Shown here: piece after piece, positions 21,651 through 33,539 of the stretch
Numbering within the stretch: the first letter of the stretch is position 1
Layout: each line of letters begins with the position of its first letter
Assembly (NCBI GenBank): GCA_030704615.1
Contig: CM060733.1
Location: 39,186,001 to 39,250,000 of the forward strand
Direction of reading: 5' to 3'
Origin: Takakia lepidozioides
Taxonomy: Eukaryota > Streptophyta > Takakiopsida > Takakiales > Takakiaceae
Length of the DNA stretch: 64,000 nucleotides
The notes under the pieces: generated by a model
Told to the model about the DNA's origin: nothing
The model's input: only the letters and a program-made list of their open reading frames with translations
The model's database searches: none
Made by a program: the position numbers and the translations under genes

Positions 21651-23481
21651 GGTGAAGTCACTCCCTATCACTTGTATAGGGCACGTGAGATAAATGAGTA
21701 TTTTGTAGGGGGGTATGTTACTTAAGGTATTTTTTACTACCCTATAATTACATAATTTTGTAATATGGTGAATTTTTGGCATGCTATTCTAATTATAATT
21801 TTTGTTTCAAATAAATATTAGACACCGTATATTAAAATAATACAATAAAAGATTTTTACAAGACAAATGAATTTATTATTTGGTTAAAATAAATTCATTT
21901 TATTCGCATCATCAGCATTCAAAGTATAAACGTTTTGCGCTCTATCGAAATCACAGTGACTGAACTAATAATTGAGTCTACATCTCACTTGTTGTCGGTA
22001 TTATCATATTTGAATTTAAATTGTCCTCTAGATTTTGAGAAGTAGTTTAATAACACCATGGTGTGGTTGGTCTATTTAGGAGATCAATAGGCTGTCGCGA
22101 TATCCCCCACCTGCTCCCTGCCTTCCTTCTCATTTTTTGAATCCTATATAGCCACCATTTTACCAGTAAGCTACATACAAATACCTATATCCTTCCGCTA
22201 AGAACATATATATATTTTTGCAAGGAGCCGGATCTCACCTTAGGTAATTTGAGGTCACCTTACAAGAGCCATATTACAGGCTGATAAATGAGACAATGCT
22301 CCTCAATATTGATAGCCCCCAAAATCGCCATTCAGATCGTCTCAAGTATCTTGCTGCAATACCCTTACCCGTGCTGATACCCCGCCTTGCCCCCATATAC
22401 CGGTCCAACACTGGTTCCAAACCCTCGATGTTCATGAGTGCATGAGATATGTTACTAAGATCAATCTGCTCCTTGGTCATAGATACTAGTTTTGGATTTG
22501 TGTGACTTTCATGACTTGTATTTGTGTGACTTAGTATTTGGTACACATCATCTGGTGTTGGAGGATTCAGCTGAAGAGTAGACTTAATTTCGAGCTAGTC
22601 TTCTGCATCGTATTGTAACATGATCGGGGTTTTTCCCAAAGGGAGTTTTATCCTTCACTCAAATTGCAGAGTAAGGTTTTCTCCCTTGGGTTTTTTCATC
22701 CCTCTCATGCGGGATGCATAGTGATATTAGGCATAGTGTAGGACTGGTGTAAGCTTCGGCTTTTATAATTTGATTAGCTCGCTGGAGCTCGCTCTTCCAG
22801 CAGGGCAGGCTTTACATATGTGGGGCCCTCGAGTCCAAAAAAATCCAGATTCCATTCTGTCAGGGGATGTAAAATGAAGGGTAGTTGGATCATTTAGTAG
22901 CAATCTACAATTGGTTCATGACTATTGGCACATGTTAACAGTAACATGATCGGCCAAGTTGTCTGCTGATGTGTGATGAGGGATTAAGGTAATCAAGGCA
23001 AATAGGGCCCACCTCCCAAAGGGGGCATAGCCGTGAGGCGAAGTGGCTCTTAGTTATGCCGGCGAGAGGATTGCGGATGTGGCGGGCGTCTATCGACGAT
23101 CGACTAATCAAGGAAACCAATCAATTGTATGCCACCTGTTGTTCTAGATTACCCTTATTTTATTATAAAAAGCTGGGTGTCAGGCCGAAAGCAAGATGAG
23201 CAGTGTGGAGTGGATGTGAATGTCATGATGCTTTTGCATGTCTTATGATTGGTCCAGCAGTTTGTGTCCTCTGGAATAGGATCCCGTCTCTCTAGCTTAG
23301 CAGGTTCTACTCGCTAACTTTTCTTTGTGTGCCCCGGCCCTGAGAGGAAAGGGGAATATCCCATGGGTAGAGAAACATGCTTTACTGTTTTGATCCCTGA
23401 TCTGCCGTTCATCCGCCATCCCACTTTCATCCATCATCCACTTAAAACCATCGTTACCCTAAAACCAACGTTATCACCACA

Positions 23482-23512
<31 letters not shown>

Positions 23513-23560
23513 GAGCTTGGAAGGCAGTAGCCCTTGTGGTGAAGAGACACCATAATTTAC
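21650..23560. other. Intergenic, possible LTR-like remnants
   Basis: AT-rich near 21.7-22.1 kb. Near 22620-22715 the sequence GGTTTTTCCC...AAGGTTTTCTCCCTTGGGTTTTTTC resembles the R/U5 part of Copia-type LTRs, but no partner is seen. No gene is recognised; the minus-strand frame at 22274-22546 has no known domain. Confidence 0.35.
23482..23512. repeat. (TA)n microsatellite
   Basis: An almost uninterrupted run of TA dinucleotides. Confidence 0.9.
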
Positions 23561-23741
23561 GCACGAAGAAATAATGCAATCACCAAATGTCTGGAAGTGT
23601 GTCAGTTTCAATTGCAAAGAGGGCAGGAAGGTCCCCATATGATGGCCTCATGTACAACAGTGAAGAGGAATCTGTCCTTACTGCTGCACGAAAGGGAATA
23701 GTTTATGAGGATAAAAACTGGGGTCTCACAAAGGAGAGAAA

Positions 23742-25184
23742 ATGAACAAGTATTTTTTTGCCAAGCCGGCTCAAAGGAGATCGGCTACACTAATTCCAGC
23801 TCTTCGTGACCCTCTCTCAGGGCCGCTCACAGATAGCCCAAGGAACATGGCCTCAGTAGCTGCAGGGTATTTTCAACAGTTGTTCCAAAGGCAGGAGGAC
23901 TCTGCCCTCAAGGATCAGGCCAAAAAGACCCTTCTTCACCACATTCCATGTGCCTTATCTGACATGGATAAAGGGTCCCTGGCAGCTCCTTTCACCATGG
24001 ATGAGTTGGGTAGGGCTGTGGAGTCTATGGCTTCCTTGAAATTGTCTGGGTTGGATGGCTTACCAATTGAGTTCTTCAAAGTAATAATGTGGCAAACTAT
24101 TGGAGATGAGTTTCTATCTATAGTCAATGACATACTGGAAAAGAAACTTATGCCATCTCAACTCTGTGAAGGGCAGAAAACTCTGTATTACAAAAAGGGG
24201 GACAGGGACTGTGTGGCCAATTACCGCCTTATCACATTGCTCAATTCAACATACAAAATTGTGGCAAAAGCACTTGCAATGAGGCTGCAACCCCTGCTGC
24301 CACAGATCATTAGGATGGACCAGACTGGCCTTTTTCTGAAGGATTGTATGATACTTGACAACATCTTGTTGGCTTATGAGGCCCTGCACAAAGCTGAGAT
24401 TAATAACCAACCGCTCGCCTTCTTGATGCTGGATTTCGATAAGGCGTTCGACTCTATAGACTGGCATTTCCTTTTGAAAGCTCTGGACAAATCAGGACTC
24501 TGAGGCCCTTTCACCACCTGGGTTCATATCCTCCTGCACTCGGCCTCAAGCAGGGTAATGGTAAACGGGGTCATCTCAAAATCCTTTCCCATCTCCAGGT
24601 CTGTGCGGCAGGGAAACCCATTAGCACTGTTCCTTTTTCTGATTGCTGCAAACTCATTGGGTCATCTGCTAGATCACAGACTTGATATTCTGGGGCTCCA
24701 TTTGCCAACTCTACAACCAGAGTCAATGTATGCAAATGACACCTCTCTGCTCCTTGACAACTCCACCTGGGGTAATATTGAAAGAGCCCTGCAGGCCCTG
24801 CAGACTTTCTGCCTCGGCTCCGGTCTCAAAGTCAACTGGAGAAAGTCAGTGGACATCTTGTCAATTATGCATAGTGGGGCAGCAGTTGGTCACTACCATC
24901 CATTGGGGGGGGGGGGAAGACATTGGATTGAGGTGGTTGCAGGCTGGGGAGTCACACAAGCTGCTGGGTCATCTAATGGGTCACCACCTATCGCAGCTCC
25001 TTTAGTGAAGGAGGATGGTTATACAAATTTGTGGACAAAGGAAGACTCCCCATCCATCTGGCTCCCTCCGGAGGAGGCTTCTAGATTTTCACACAGGGTT
25101 CCTGTGCTACTTCATTCTCCAGATGCTGAGCATTCATGCAATCAGCGTGCCTACTGGATGATAACTCGCCCATGTCCACCATGA
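23742..25184 (+). pseudogene. LINE reverse transcriptase
   Basis: From 23742 the frame shows typical L1-clade RT blocks: LKLSGLDGLPIEFFK, LYYKKGDRDCVANYRLITLLN, LAFLMLDFDKAFDSIDW. A single in-frame TGA at 24501-24503 interrupts it, and the same frame continues at 24558 with RSVRQGNPLALFLFLIA. The catalytic box normally F/YADD reads MYAND, so one Asp is lost. After a G-run near 24905 the frame no longer resembles RT. Confidence 0.88.
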
Positions 25185-25624
25185 GCAAAGGTATACGACA
25201 GAGCTGGAGCCCTTATTTTGAAGGCACAGTTCTGTGTGCCAGGATAAACTGTTGAGCTTAAAATTGATTGAAGCTCGATCAATATCTAGTGGTGACGTGC
25301 TCGGCACCTACCTTCCCGACTTGCGCTTTACCTGGCAGATCACCATCCCCCCTCAATGGGAAATCCCCTGGTGAAGGTGAAGAAGCAGACTTCAATTGGC
25401 GCCAAAAAAAAACAAGAGATCACAAGTCTAGAGCTCAGCTAAAATTTTGATACCTCAAGCTCCTCGGGCAGATCTCCCTCAATCCCTGGATTGTGGCAGA
25501 TCTCTCTGAATTTCGGGGTATCAGCAACTCTCCTCCAGCATCGTCCTCCCTCAGCTCCAGGACTCTTGGCTAGGGTCGGCACTCCTTTTTTAGATCCCAA
25601 TGCTACAGTTCTGATTTCAGAGCT

Positions 25625-25695
25625 TTATATTGTACTCATAAGACGTTGTTTGCCGTAGCCTTGTGCCATTGACCCCGCGCCCAGTTTCAGAGCTT
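25625..25695. repeat. Copy of dispersed repeat
   Basis: TGTACTCATAAGAC, TTGTTTGCCGTAGC and TTGTGCC occur here in order, as at 39694-39760. Related copies are in the ENOD93 intron near 44.2 and 44.5 kb. Confidence 0.55.
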
Positions 25696-26373
25696 TATAG
25701 TACACTAGCAGCGGGATTCTTGTTCCTCCTCCCCTTACTCTCTGCACTCTGCCCCTCTATTATCCTTTGGCTTAAGCTCATAATTCTACATTCTCATGAA
25801 CGCGCCTAGGATCCCATCTTACTATCCTCATAGATCTTTGCTCTCTCTCGTCACTTCCGATCCTTTGCTTCAGTAGCTTGTGTGCTAGGGTGCGGGGGAA
25901 GTTTCCCCCATTAAGTCTTCATGGCAGTGGTTATTTTTTCCACTGATGTTGACAATCTTTTATTGGCTCTCTTGTAGAGAGAGACTTTGCGGAGAGATGC
26001 AAGTCAATGGAGAAACTGTGGTCAGAGTACCATACACCATGTCAAGGCGCTGATTGCTGTGTTGGGCTGAGTCATGCTCCCTACTCTTGCCTTCATCTTA
26101 TGTTGTTCCAAAGTAAAGCAAGAGAGCCAATTGCCGTTTGAGGCTTGTTAATTTGATTAAAAGGGGCGAGTCCGTCCCCTTTCTCTAAGAAAAAATAAAA
26201 TAAAATTACGCTCCCTTGGGGAGGCGTCTATATATATAGAGCTGAGGTGGTTGGTAAGCCCTGAACCCTAAATTTGCTACCGGCCTCTCCTCTTGCAGAG
26301 CCTACCTCTCGATTGTGTTCCACCACCTCGCAAACCGGCTGCACTGATATATCTGACAGCGCCATAAATCAGC

Positions 26374-29300
26374 ATGGCTACCAGTACGCTTCCGTTTCAT
26401 TTCTGTTCCTATCAATCTGAATCTATCATGCTGAAAATGCTGTTGTTCGTGCTACTCGTTGGCGAAGCTGACATCTGAGCACATGCATTGTTGTGTAGGG
26501 TCACAGTTTGAAAATAGCAGTGAAATTGGTGTATTTTCAAAGCTCACCAATGCTTACTGCCTGGTGGCCATTGGGGGATCAGAAAACTTCTACAGGTAAT
26601 TTTCCTGGACCTTTGCCTTATTTCGGTCCATAACATGCTCTTCTCACTGTTCTTAGCATCCTCTACCTGCTCTTGCTTTTAACTTGATGGTATTGAAAAA
26701 TTTAAACATTGCAGGTCCTTCATATGTATCCAGGAAGGTGGGGATTTTAGGATCGATTTTCTAGCATGTGATTTGGGCCCGCGGAAGCCATTTTGTGCAT
26801 TAGTATGCCATATGGACAGATACAAAGTTGGGAAGGAAGCTGATGGGAGAGAGTAGGAAGTCTGTATCGTGATACAGTGGGATCGATAATTGTTGTGATG
26901 ACAGCACATTTGAAGCAGAGCTCGCAGATGTCGTGCCTGTTGTGAAGGCGTCAATTGCTGGCACACGTGTTATAGGCCGGATGTGTGTGGGTAAGCCCAA
27001 TTGTTCCTCAAAGTTGTTTATATTTAGGACATATGTTCTTAAGATTACTGGCTACAGCATGCATGTATACTTGAGAGTAAATGAATGAGGTCAGGGGATC
27101 TTTAGACCGCAAAAGTGATGAGCTCAAGGCTTGTGTAGGGTAAGTCATTTCCTTGGATTTAAGTTTAAGATACTTTAGACCATGTATCTTTTCAGTCACT
27201 TGGGCTGCACTTGGGCAAATGCCTTGAAGTGTCCTGATTTGCAGGGAAATTTTCTGTGCCCCAGCTCAAGATCAGGTATACTTTGATGTATCCCTCAAAG
27301 TTTGGAATCATTTGACAAATCTGCATGACCTGGAAGACCTCCGCACGCAATCTCCAGCCTATTTTGGGCTATACGAGAAGACCCCTCAAAAGAAATAGAG
27401 CTAGGCTGATAGAAGTTTTTGGTGTGGAGCAGGCAACAAGAATGGTTTGCTGCTACCCAACTCTACTACTGATCAAGGTGTGCTCTTTGTTACACATCCT
27501 TATTTTGGCCTGCTCGGGTTTGAAGCTGTTAGACCTGTTGTAAAGACTAGTGTGCCTTTCCCGCCGGATGATTTTGCATTGCGTCCCAGCCCATGCCAAT
27601 GGAATATACATCTCTGTAGGATAATGAGTTATTTGGTCCACCTTGTTAAATAGTATCTGGTTGCGGGTGTGTAACAGAGCTGCTCCACATGAGGAACTGC
27701 TTGCCGGATAGTGTGGTAGTCCAAAGAGTGGACGAGCGGTTGTCTGCCCTGGGCAACTGCATCACCTGTAATGACTATGTGTCGCTCATTCATACAGATC
27801 TGGACAGGGTGGGTGTCTTGCTGCCTTGCTTTGGTAACTTTCTGAGGGCTTACTATACCATGGTCTGTCCACAATGGTCTGTTCATAACTCTCCTACACA
27901 ACTAAACTACTTAGGAGTGTAGCAAACTGTCCAGGGCACCAGGGTGTAGCTTGTGTTATGTGCTTCATTTGTGTTTCCCCTGCTTTTGGCATTTGCAGCC
28001 GGGATGTAGTGTGCTTGTTCAATTTCTAGGATTTGCAAAGGCAGAGCCCTTTTCAACGTGGTTATGGATACCTGTTCAATATGAAGTAGGGTGGGATGTC
28101 CCAGTATGCAGTTTTAGTGACACAAGGCATGCTCTGAGCTTGTTTGATCCCATGATGGACATGCATAAATAAGTGTTACTCCTGTATCCAGATAGACCAG
28201 GGAGGCTACTGCCAATTCGATGTGACTGAACAGCAACATCTAGGACAGCTGAATGAATGAGTTGCCCTGTTAGCATGTAAGGATGGTAGTGTTAGTCAAT
28301 TGCCACATTTTTTTTTGCATAGCCATACAACCTATGTACAAGACAGGCTAGTGACAAGATTGTAAGACCCACATCATGAAGAGGTTTGTCTCACAGGACT
28401 GGTGTGGGTGGATGCCACAGGAAACAGAGGAGTTGATAGCAGATGTGCTCGGTGTGGAGGTCTTCAGGCAAACAATTGCTGGCAACATCCTTGTAGGCAG
28501 CTACTGTATTTTCTCCAATCGTGGTGGTTTGGTGAGTCTATCATTTTCGTTCAGTGGTGTTGTAGGGTTACACCGCTTGGATATAGTTCTCGTTGTGGGG
28601 CCAAGACGGAGAGAAGAGTGTGCAGGCCTATGGCAGCATCACTGCAAAACAGAAGGGGAGAGGTGGGGGGGGAGTGTGCTTTGCATGGACAAATAACTGT
28701 GACATACTTTTGAGCATTCATTGAGTTCAAACCTGTGAAGATTGTCAAATTTCTTGCAAACCAGAATGGATTCCACAAAACTTGTGAAGACAACTTATGG
28801 CCTGACACCTCAATTGGACATACCAACATTGAAGATTTGGTAGTTAACTAGTTAGCTAGTTAAAAATAGTTTTCTCCTAATAATTTTCTGGTGTCGAATG
28901 GAGCTCATCTTTTTGTAGATGATGATGCAAGGGTGTAGGCAACGTCACTTTGAACTCTGAAACCGAAGATTGTCTTTCAGAGAAAATGTGAACTCCGCAA
29001 GTCTGTTGTATGTTGGATGCCCAAATTACAAAGGAAATTAGATAAGACCCCTTTTGACGTGAAAGAGTCAACTCTTTCCTGTTAGTATCAGATCCGAAGT
29101 CCAAGCCGTATAACCAATCTCATGTGGGTGAGCTAGCTTTTTTGTGAGGGAAGAGTTAAAGAATTACTGGTGAGTCTATCATTTTAAAGAATTACTATAA
29201 ACATGCTGAAAATCATCTACATGTGGAGACTGACTCAGTTCTTGCACGCATGTAATGGTTAATGAAGACTCCATTGAGGCTTTTGCTGTTGTAAAGAGGG

Positions 29301-29798
29301 CAGGTTGATGCCCATGAGGGTGGAAAGCGAGAATTTCTAAACATCAGAAAGGAGTGAAAACTCCAACCCTCCAGCAAGTGAGGTGCTTCATTTATAGAGG
29401 GTAGTTGGGGAAAAGGGAGAGAGAGAGCAACAATTTCACTCAAGTGCGCTTTGTATTGCTGCATGATAGGCTCGCTACAAATCAACATTCGCATGGAGTT
29501 GGTGGTTGACAGGTCATATGTGTGTGGTGGGTGTGAACAGGTGCATCCTCACACATCGATAGAGGACTTGGATGAGTTGTCCTCATTGTTGCAAGTGCCA
29601 TTGGTGGCAGGCACAGTCAACCGAGGAAGTGAGGTAGTAGGTGCCGGACTTGTTGTCAATGACTGGACTGCATTTTGCGGGTTGGACACCACAGCGACCG
29701 AGCTGTCAGTGATAGAGAGTGTATTTAAGCTGCGGGAAGCTCAGCCTAGTGCCATTGTCAATGACATGCGGGCTTCTCTCATTGACAGCATGTCATGA
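26374..29798 (+). CDS. EIF6: Eukaryotic translation initiation factor 6
   Basis: eIF6 binds the 60S ribosomal subunit, acts in its nucleolar maturation and nuclear export, and blocks early joining to 40S. Seven exons: 26374-26383, 26499-26595, 26905-26990, 27433-27477, 27678-27808, 28421-28531 and 29541-29798. They sum to 738 bp, 245 aa, exactly the family length. Recognisable stretches of the pentein fold are [77 protein letters not shown] and [19 protein letters not shown]. The 10-nt first exon was chosen because it gives MAT plus a split Arg codon, as in plant homologues. Exons 3-6 are duplicated in reverse downstream. Confidence 0.97.
26905..29278 (+). repeat. Left arm of eIF6 palindrome
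   Basis: This arm, from exon 3 to the intron before exon 7, is highly similar to the reverse complement of about 31188-33273. It carries an extra block of about 290 bp at roughly 28840-29127 not found in the right arm. Confidence 0.9.
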
Positions 29799-31188
29799 CT
29801 ACCCGGCCTTTCCCATCTTATTTTGATGACAGTTGGGGTGTGCATATCCCATGATCTGCTCATTTGAGCCTGGTGCCAAACTTAGCTGGAGATACATGGC
29901 AGCTTTTAGGAGCGTGTAGGACATAAAGGGTACATCCCTGTCTCTCCTATGCTTGCCTGCCTTGTTGATGTGATGTTTTTCCCGCTTATATGTATAGCCC
30001 ATTATGTCCTACACGCTACCATCGAAAAGGGTTTATTTTCCTGCAAAATCTGCTATCTAACGGGGGATTTTGTTTAATTCAGTGGGGAGGGTCGAATGCT
30101 TGATGCCAAGAATATTCAAGCGATCAAGAAACTGACCCTTGATGCAATTACACAAGAAACCGGAGGCAGCCATCCGTAGGAATGCTGATTGAGGGGAGGT
30201 GCAGTAGCCCTGGAATTACAGAATCTTTAGTGTTGATTCTACTCATGTTATTCTGGTACCAGCATTGTGAGTCGGGCATGGATGCTGCTCTAGGGTTAAG
30301 GGTTGTCATGATATTGGTAAGGTTTGGTTGTGTATGAGGAAAGAGAATTACACTCCCCCCATGACTCTGATTCCTTGAGAGGGAGTGTCGGTGGAAATTA
30401 GCTGCTCTTAGTCTTTTTTTTGAGAATGTCATAACAACAGTAGGACCTCTGTCGTGTGTGGGCAGCACTGACATGAGACATGAGACATGGACATGAGAAA
30501 TGACATGATCAGGTAGTAGCTTATGAGAGATCTTAAAACTCGTCAGCATGCTGTCTTCATTACAATGGGAAGGTCACAACCTGGACTCTGGTAATGAAGG
30601 GGTAGAAAGGGGCCAGCCAGGGCAGCATCTGTAGATGGCAAACTGGAAGGTAATGTCACATTCCATAGACATATCATATCATACCACTACACAGGAGTTG
30701 ACCTCTGGGGCTAAGAAAGAATGATGTGTATCTTGTTGTCCAATGATGAAATCTGCATAGTGAAGCTACTGGATATTTGACTCAAAACTCCTGCACTGGC
30801 ATATAAAGGGGAGCACTGATAGCTGAACCATAAACAGGGAATCTTCAGGAGGAGGGAGAACATAAGGGAGGGGGAGAGTTGAGAAGTAAAAGGGATTTGA
30901 AGGGAGGCATATGGGTGAGATGAATGGAAAAACCATGAGATGCTTGAAAGCACCAACGTCTGAATCCTATGGCAGATCCATGATCTCGTACCAATCGCTG
31001 TGGTTCAATTGATGGGTCTGGGCAAGGCTTGAGGCCATGCTTTAGAGCAGAGCTAGGGCAAGTTTGCTTCAGGGCAGGACTTAGCTAAGTTGCAGTAAAG
31101 ACTTTACTGGTCTCTGATGATGAAATCAATTACATCCAAGTTTTCTCAAAATATTTGGACCTAATCGGGGCTCATTGTGGTTGTGTTC
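29278..31188. other. Spacer of the palindrome
   Basis: Holds eIF6 exon 7 and its 3' flank. A segment at about 29918-30040 is a direct repeat of 36118-36250. Nothing else coding is recognised from 29.8 to 31.2 kb. Confidence 0.6.
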
Positions 31189-33273
31189 AATGGAGTCTTC
31201 ATTAACCATTACATGCGTGCAAGGACTGAGTCAGTCTCCACATGTAGATGATTTTCAGCATGTTTGTAATTCTTCAAAATGATAGACTCACCAGTAATTC
31301 TTTAACTCTTCCCTCACAAAAAGCTAGCTCACCAACTTACACCCGAATCTCCAGTGTAGATATGTCCAATTGAGGTGTCATGCCATAAGTTGTCTTCACA
31401 AGTTTGTGGAGTCCAATCTGGTTTGCAAGAAATTTGACAATCTTCACAGGTTTTGAACTCAATGAATGCTCAAAAGTATGTAACAGTTATTTGTCCATGC
31501 AAAGCACACTCCCCCCCCCCCCCTCCCTCCCCTTCTGTTTTGCAGTGATGCAAGGCCTCGGCGGTCTTTGCTACTGCCATAGGCCTGCACACTCTTCTCT
31601 CCGTCTTGGCCCCATAACGAGAAGTATATCCAAGTGGTGTAACCCTACAACACCACTGAATGAAAATGATAGAGACTCACCAAACCACCACGATTGGAGA
31701 AAACACAGTAGCTGCCTACAAGGATGTTGCCATGCCTGAAGACCTCCACACCAAGCACATCTGCTATCAGCTCCTCTGTTTCCTGTGGCATCCACCCACA
31801 CCAGTCCTGTGAGACAAACCTCTTCATGATGTGGGTCTTACAATCTTGTCACTAGCCTGTCTTGTACATAGGTTGTATGGCTATGCAAAAAAAATTGTGG
31901 CAATTGACTAACACTACCATCCTTACATCCTAACAGGGCAACTCATTCATTCAGCTGTCCTAGCTGTTGCTGTTCAGTCACATCGAATTGGCAGTAGCCT
32001 CCCTGGTCTATCTAGATACGGGAGCAACACTTATGCATGGATCATGGGATCAAACAAGCTCAGAGCATGCCTTGTGATCACTAAAACTGCATGCTGGGAC
32101 ATCCCACCCTACTTCATATTGAACAGGTATCCATAACCACGTTGAAAAGGGCTCTGCCTTTGCAAATCCTAGAAATTGAACAAGCACACTAGATCCCGGC
32201 TGCAAATGCCAAAAGCAGGGGAAACACAAATGAAGCACATAACACGAGCTACACCCTGGTGCCCTAGACAGTTTAATACACTCCTAAGTAGTTTAGTTGT
32301 GTAGGAGAGTTATGAACAGACCATTGTGGACAGACCATGGTATAGTAAGCCCTCAGAAAGTTACCAAAGCAAGGCAGCAAGACACCCACCCTGTCCAGAT
32401 CCGTATGAATGGGCGACACATAGTCATTACAGGTGATGCAGTTGCCCAGGGCAGACAACCGCTCGTCCACTCTTTGAACTACCACACTATCCGGCAAGCA
32501 GTTCCTCATGTGGAGCAGCTCTGTTACGCACCAAATACTATTTTACAAGGTGGACCATATAACTCATTATCCTACAGATACGTATATTCCATTGTCATGG
32601 GCTGGGACCCGATGCAAAATCATCCGGTGGGAAAGCAAACTAGTCTTTACAACAGATATAACAGCTTCAAAACTGAGCAGGCCAAAATAAGGATGTGTAA
32701 CAAAGAGCACACCTTGATCAGTAGTAGAGTTGGGTAGCAGCAAACCATTCTTGTTGCCTGCTCCACACCAAAAACTTCTATAAACCTAGCTCTATTTCTT
32801 TTGAGGGGTCTTCTCGTATAGCCCAAAATGGACTGGAGATTGAGTGCCGAGGTCTTCCAGGTCATGCAGATTTGTCAAATCATTCTAAACTTTGAAGGAT
32901 ACATCAAAGTATACCTGATCTTGAGCTGGGGCACAGAAAATTCCCTGCAAATCAGGACACTGCAAGGCATTTCCCTAGGTGCAGCCCAAGTGACTGAAAA
33001 GATACATGGTCTAAATTATCTTAAACTTAAATCCAAGGAAATGACTTACCCTACGCAAGCCTTGAGCTCGTGACTTTTGAGGTCTAACGATCCCCTGACT
33101 ACTCTCAAGTATACATGCTGTAGCCAGTAATCTTAAGAACATATGTCCTAAATATAAACAACTTTGAGGGACAATTGTGCTTACCCACACATCTCTGGCT
33201 TATAACACGTGTGCCAGCAATTGACGCCTTCACAACAGGCACGACATCTGCGAGCTCTGCTTCAAATGTGCTG
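31188..33273 (-). pseudogene. Inverted partial eIF6 copy
   Basis: Reverse copy of eIF6 exons 3-6 with introns. Exon 6' is 31681-31782, exon 5' 32390-32520, exon 4' 32713-32757 and exon 3' about 33185-33269. Exon 6' has lost 9 bp in frame, so QTIA becomes a single His. Exon 5' has a Leu-to-Pro change (SPIHTDLDR). Exon 3' has several substitutions near its end. The start exons and the terminal exon are absent, so no eIF6 protein can be made. The overall similarity to the left arm is very high, suggesting a recent event. Confidence 0.92.
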
Positions 33274-33539
33274 TGCTCAGGCATGTGGCTGGTGTGGAAA
33301 GTGCATCTCTATAAAGGCAGTTTCAGAAAGCAATACCCAGGGGCTAGGGCATAACGTTCTCACCAAGGTACTGAAAATAGGTTTACGAGGAAATACAGAA
33401 ACCACAAATTGTGGACAGGAGTTCAATTTTACGTTACTAAAATGTTATATTGCTACATTTACAGTCACAGTAAGATCAAATCAACAGACTTAGCATATGA
33501 CTTTTGCCACAGTATTGGAAGGTACTCACGGTATCTGAC

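Larger units (their letters stand above)
23560..26212 (+). mobile_element. LINE-type non-LTR retrotransposon, 5'-truncated
   Basis: A LINE identified by its reverse transcriptase and by an A-rich 3' tail (AAGAAAAAATAAAATAAAA near 26188-26207). No endonuclease domain was seen, so the 5' part is missing or decayed. The start is approximate. The 3'-terminal words recur at 6121-6241. Confidence 0.82.
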
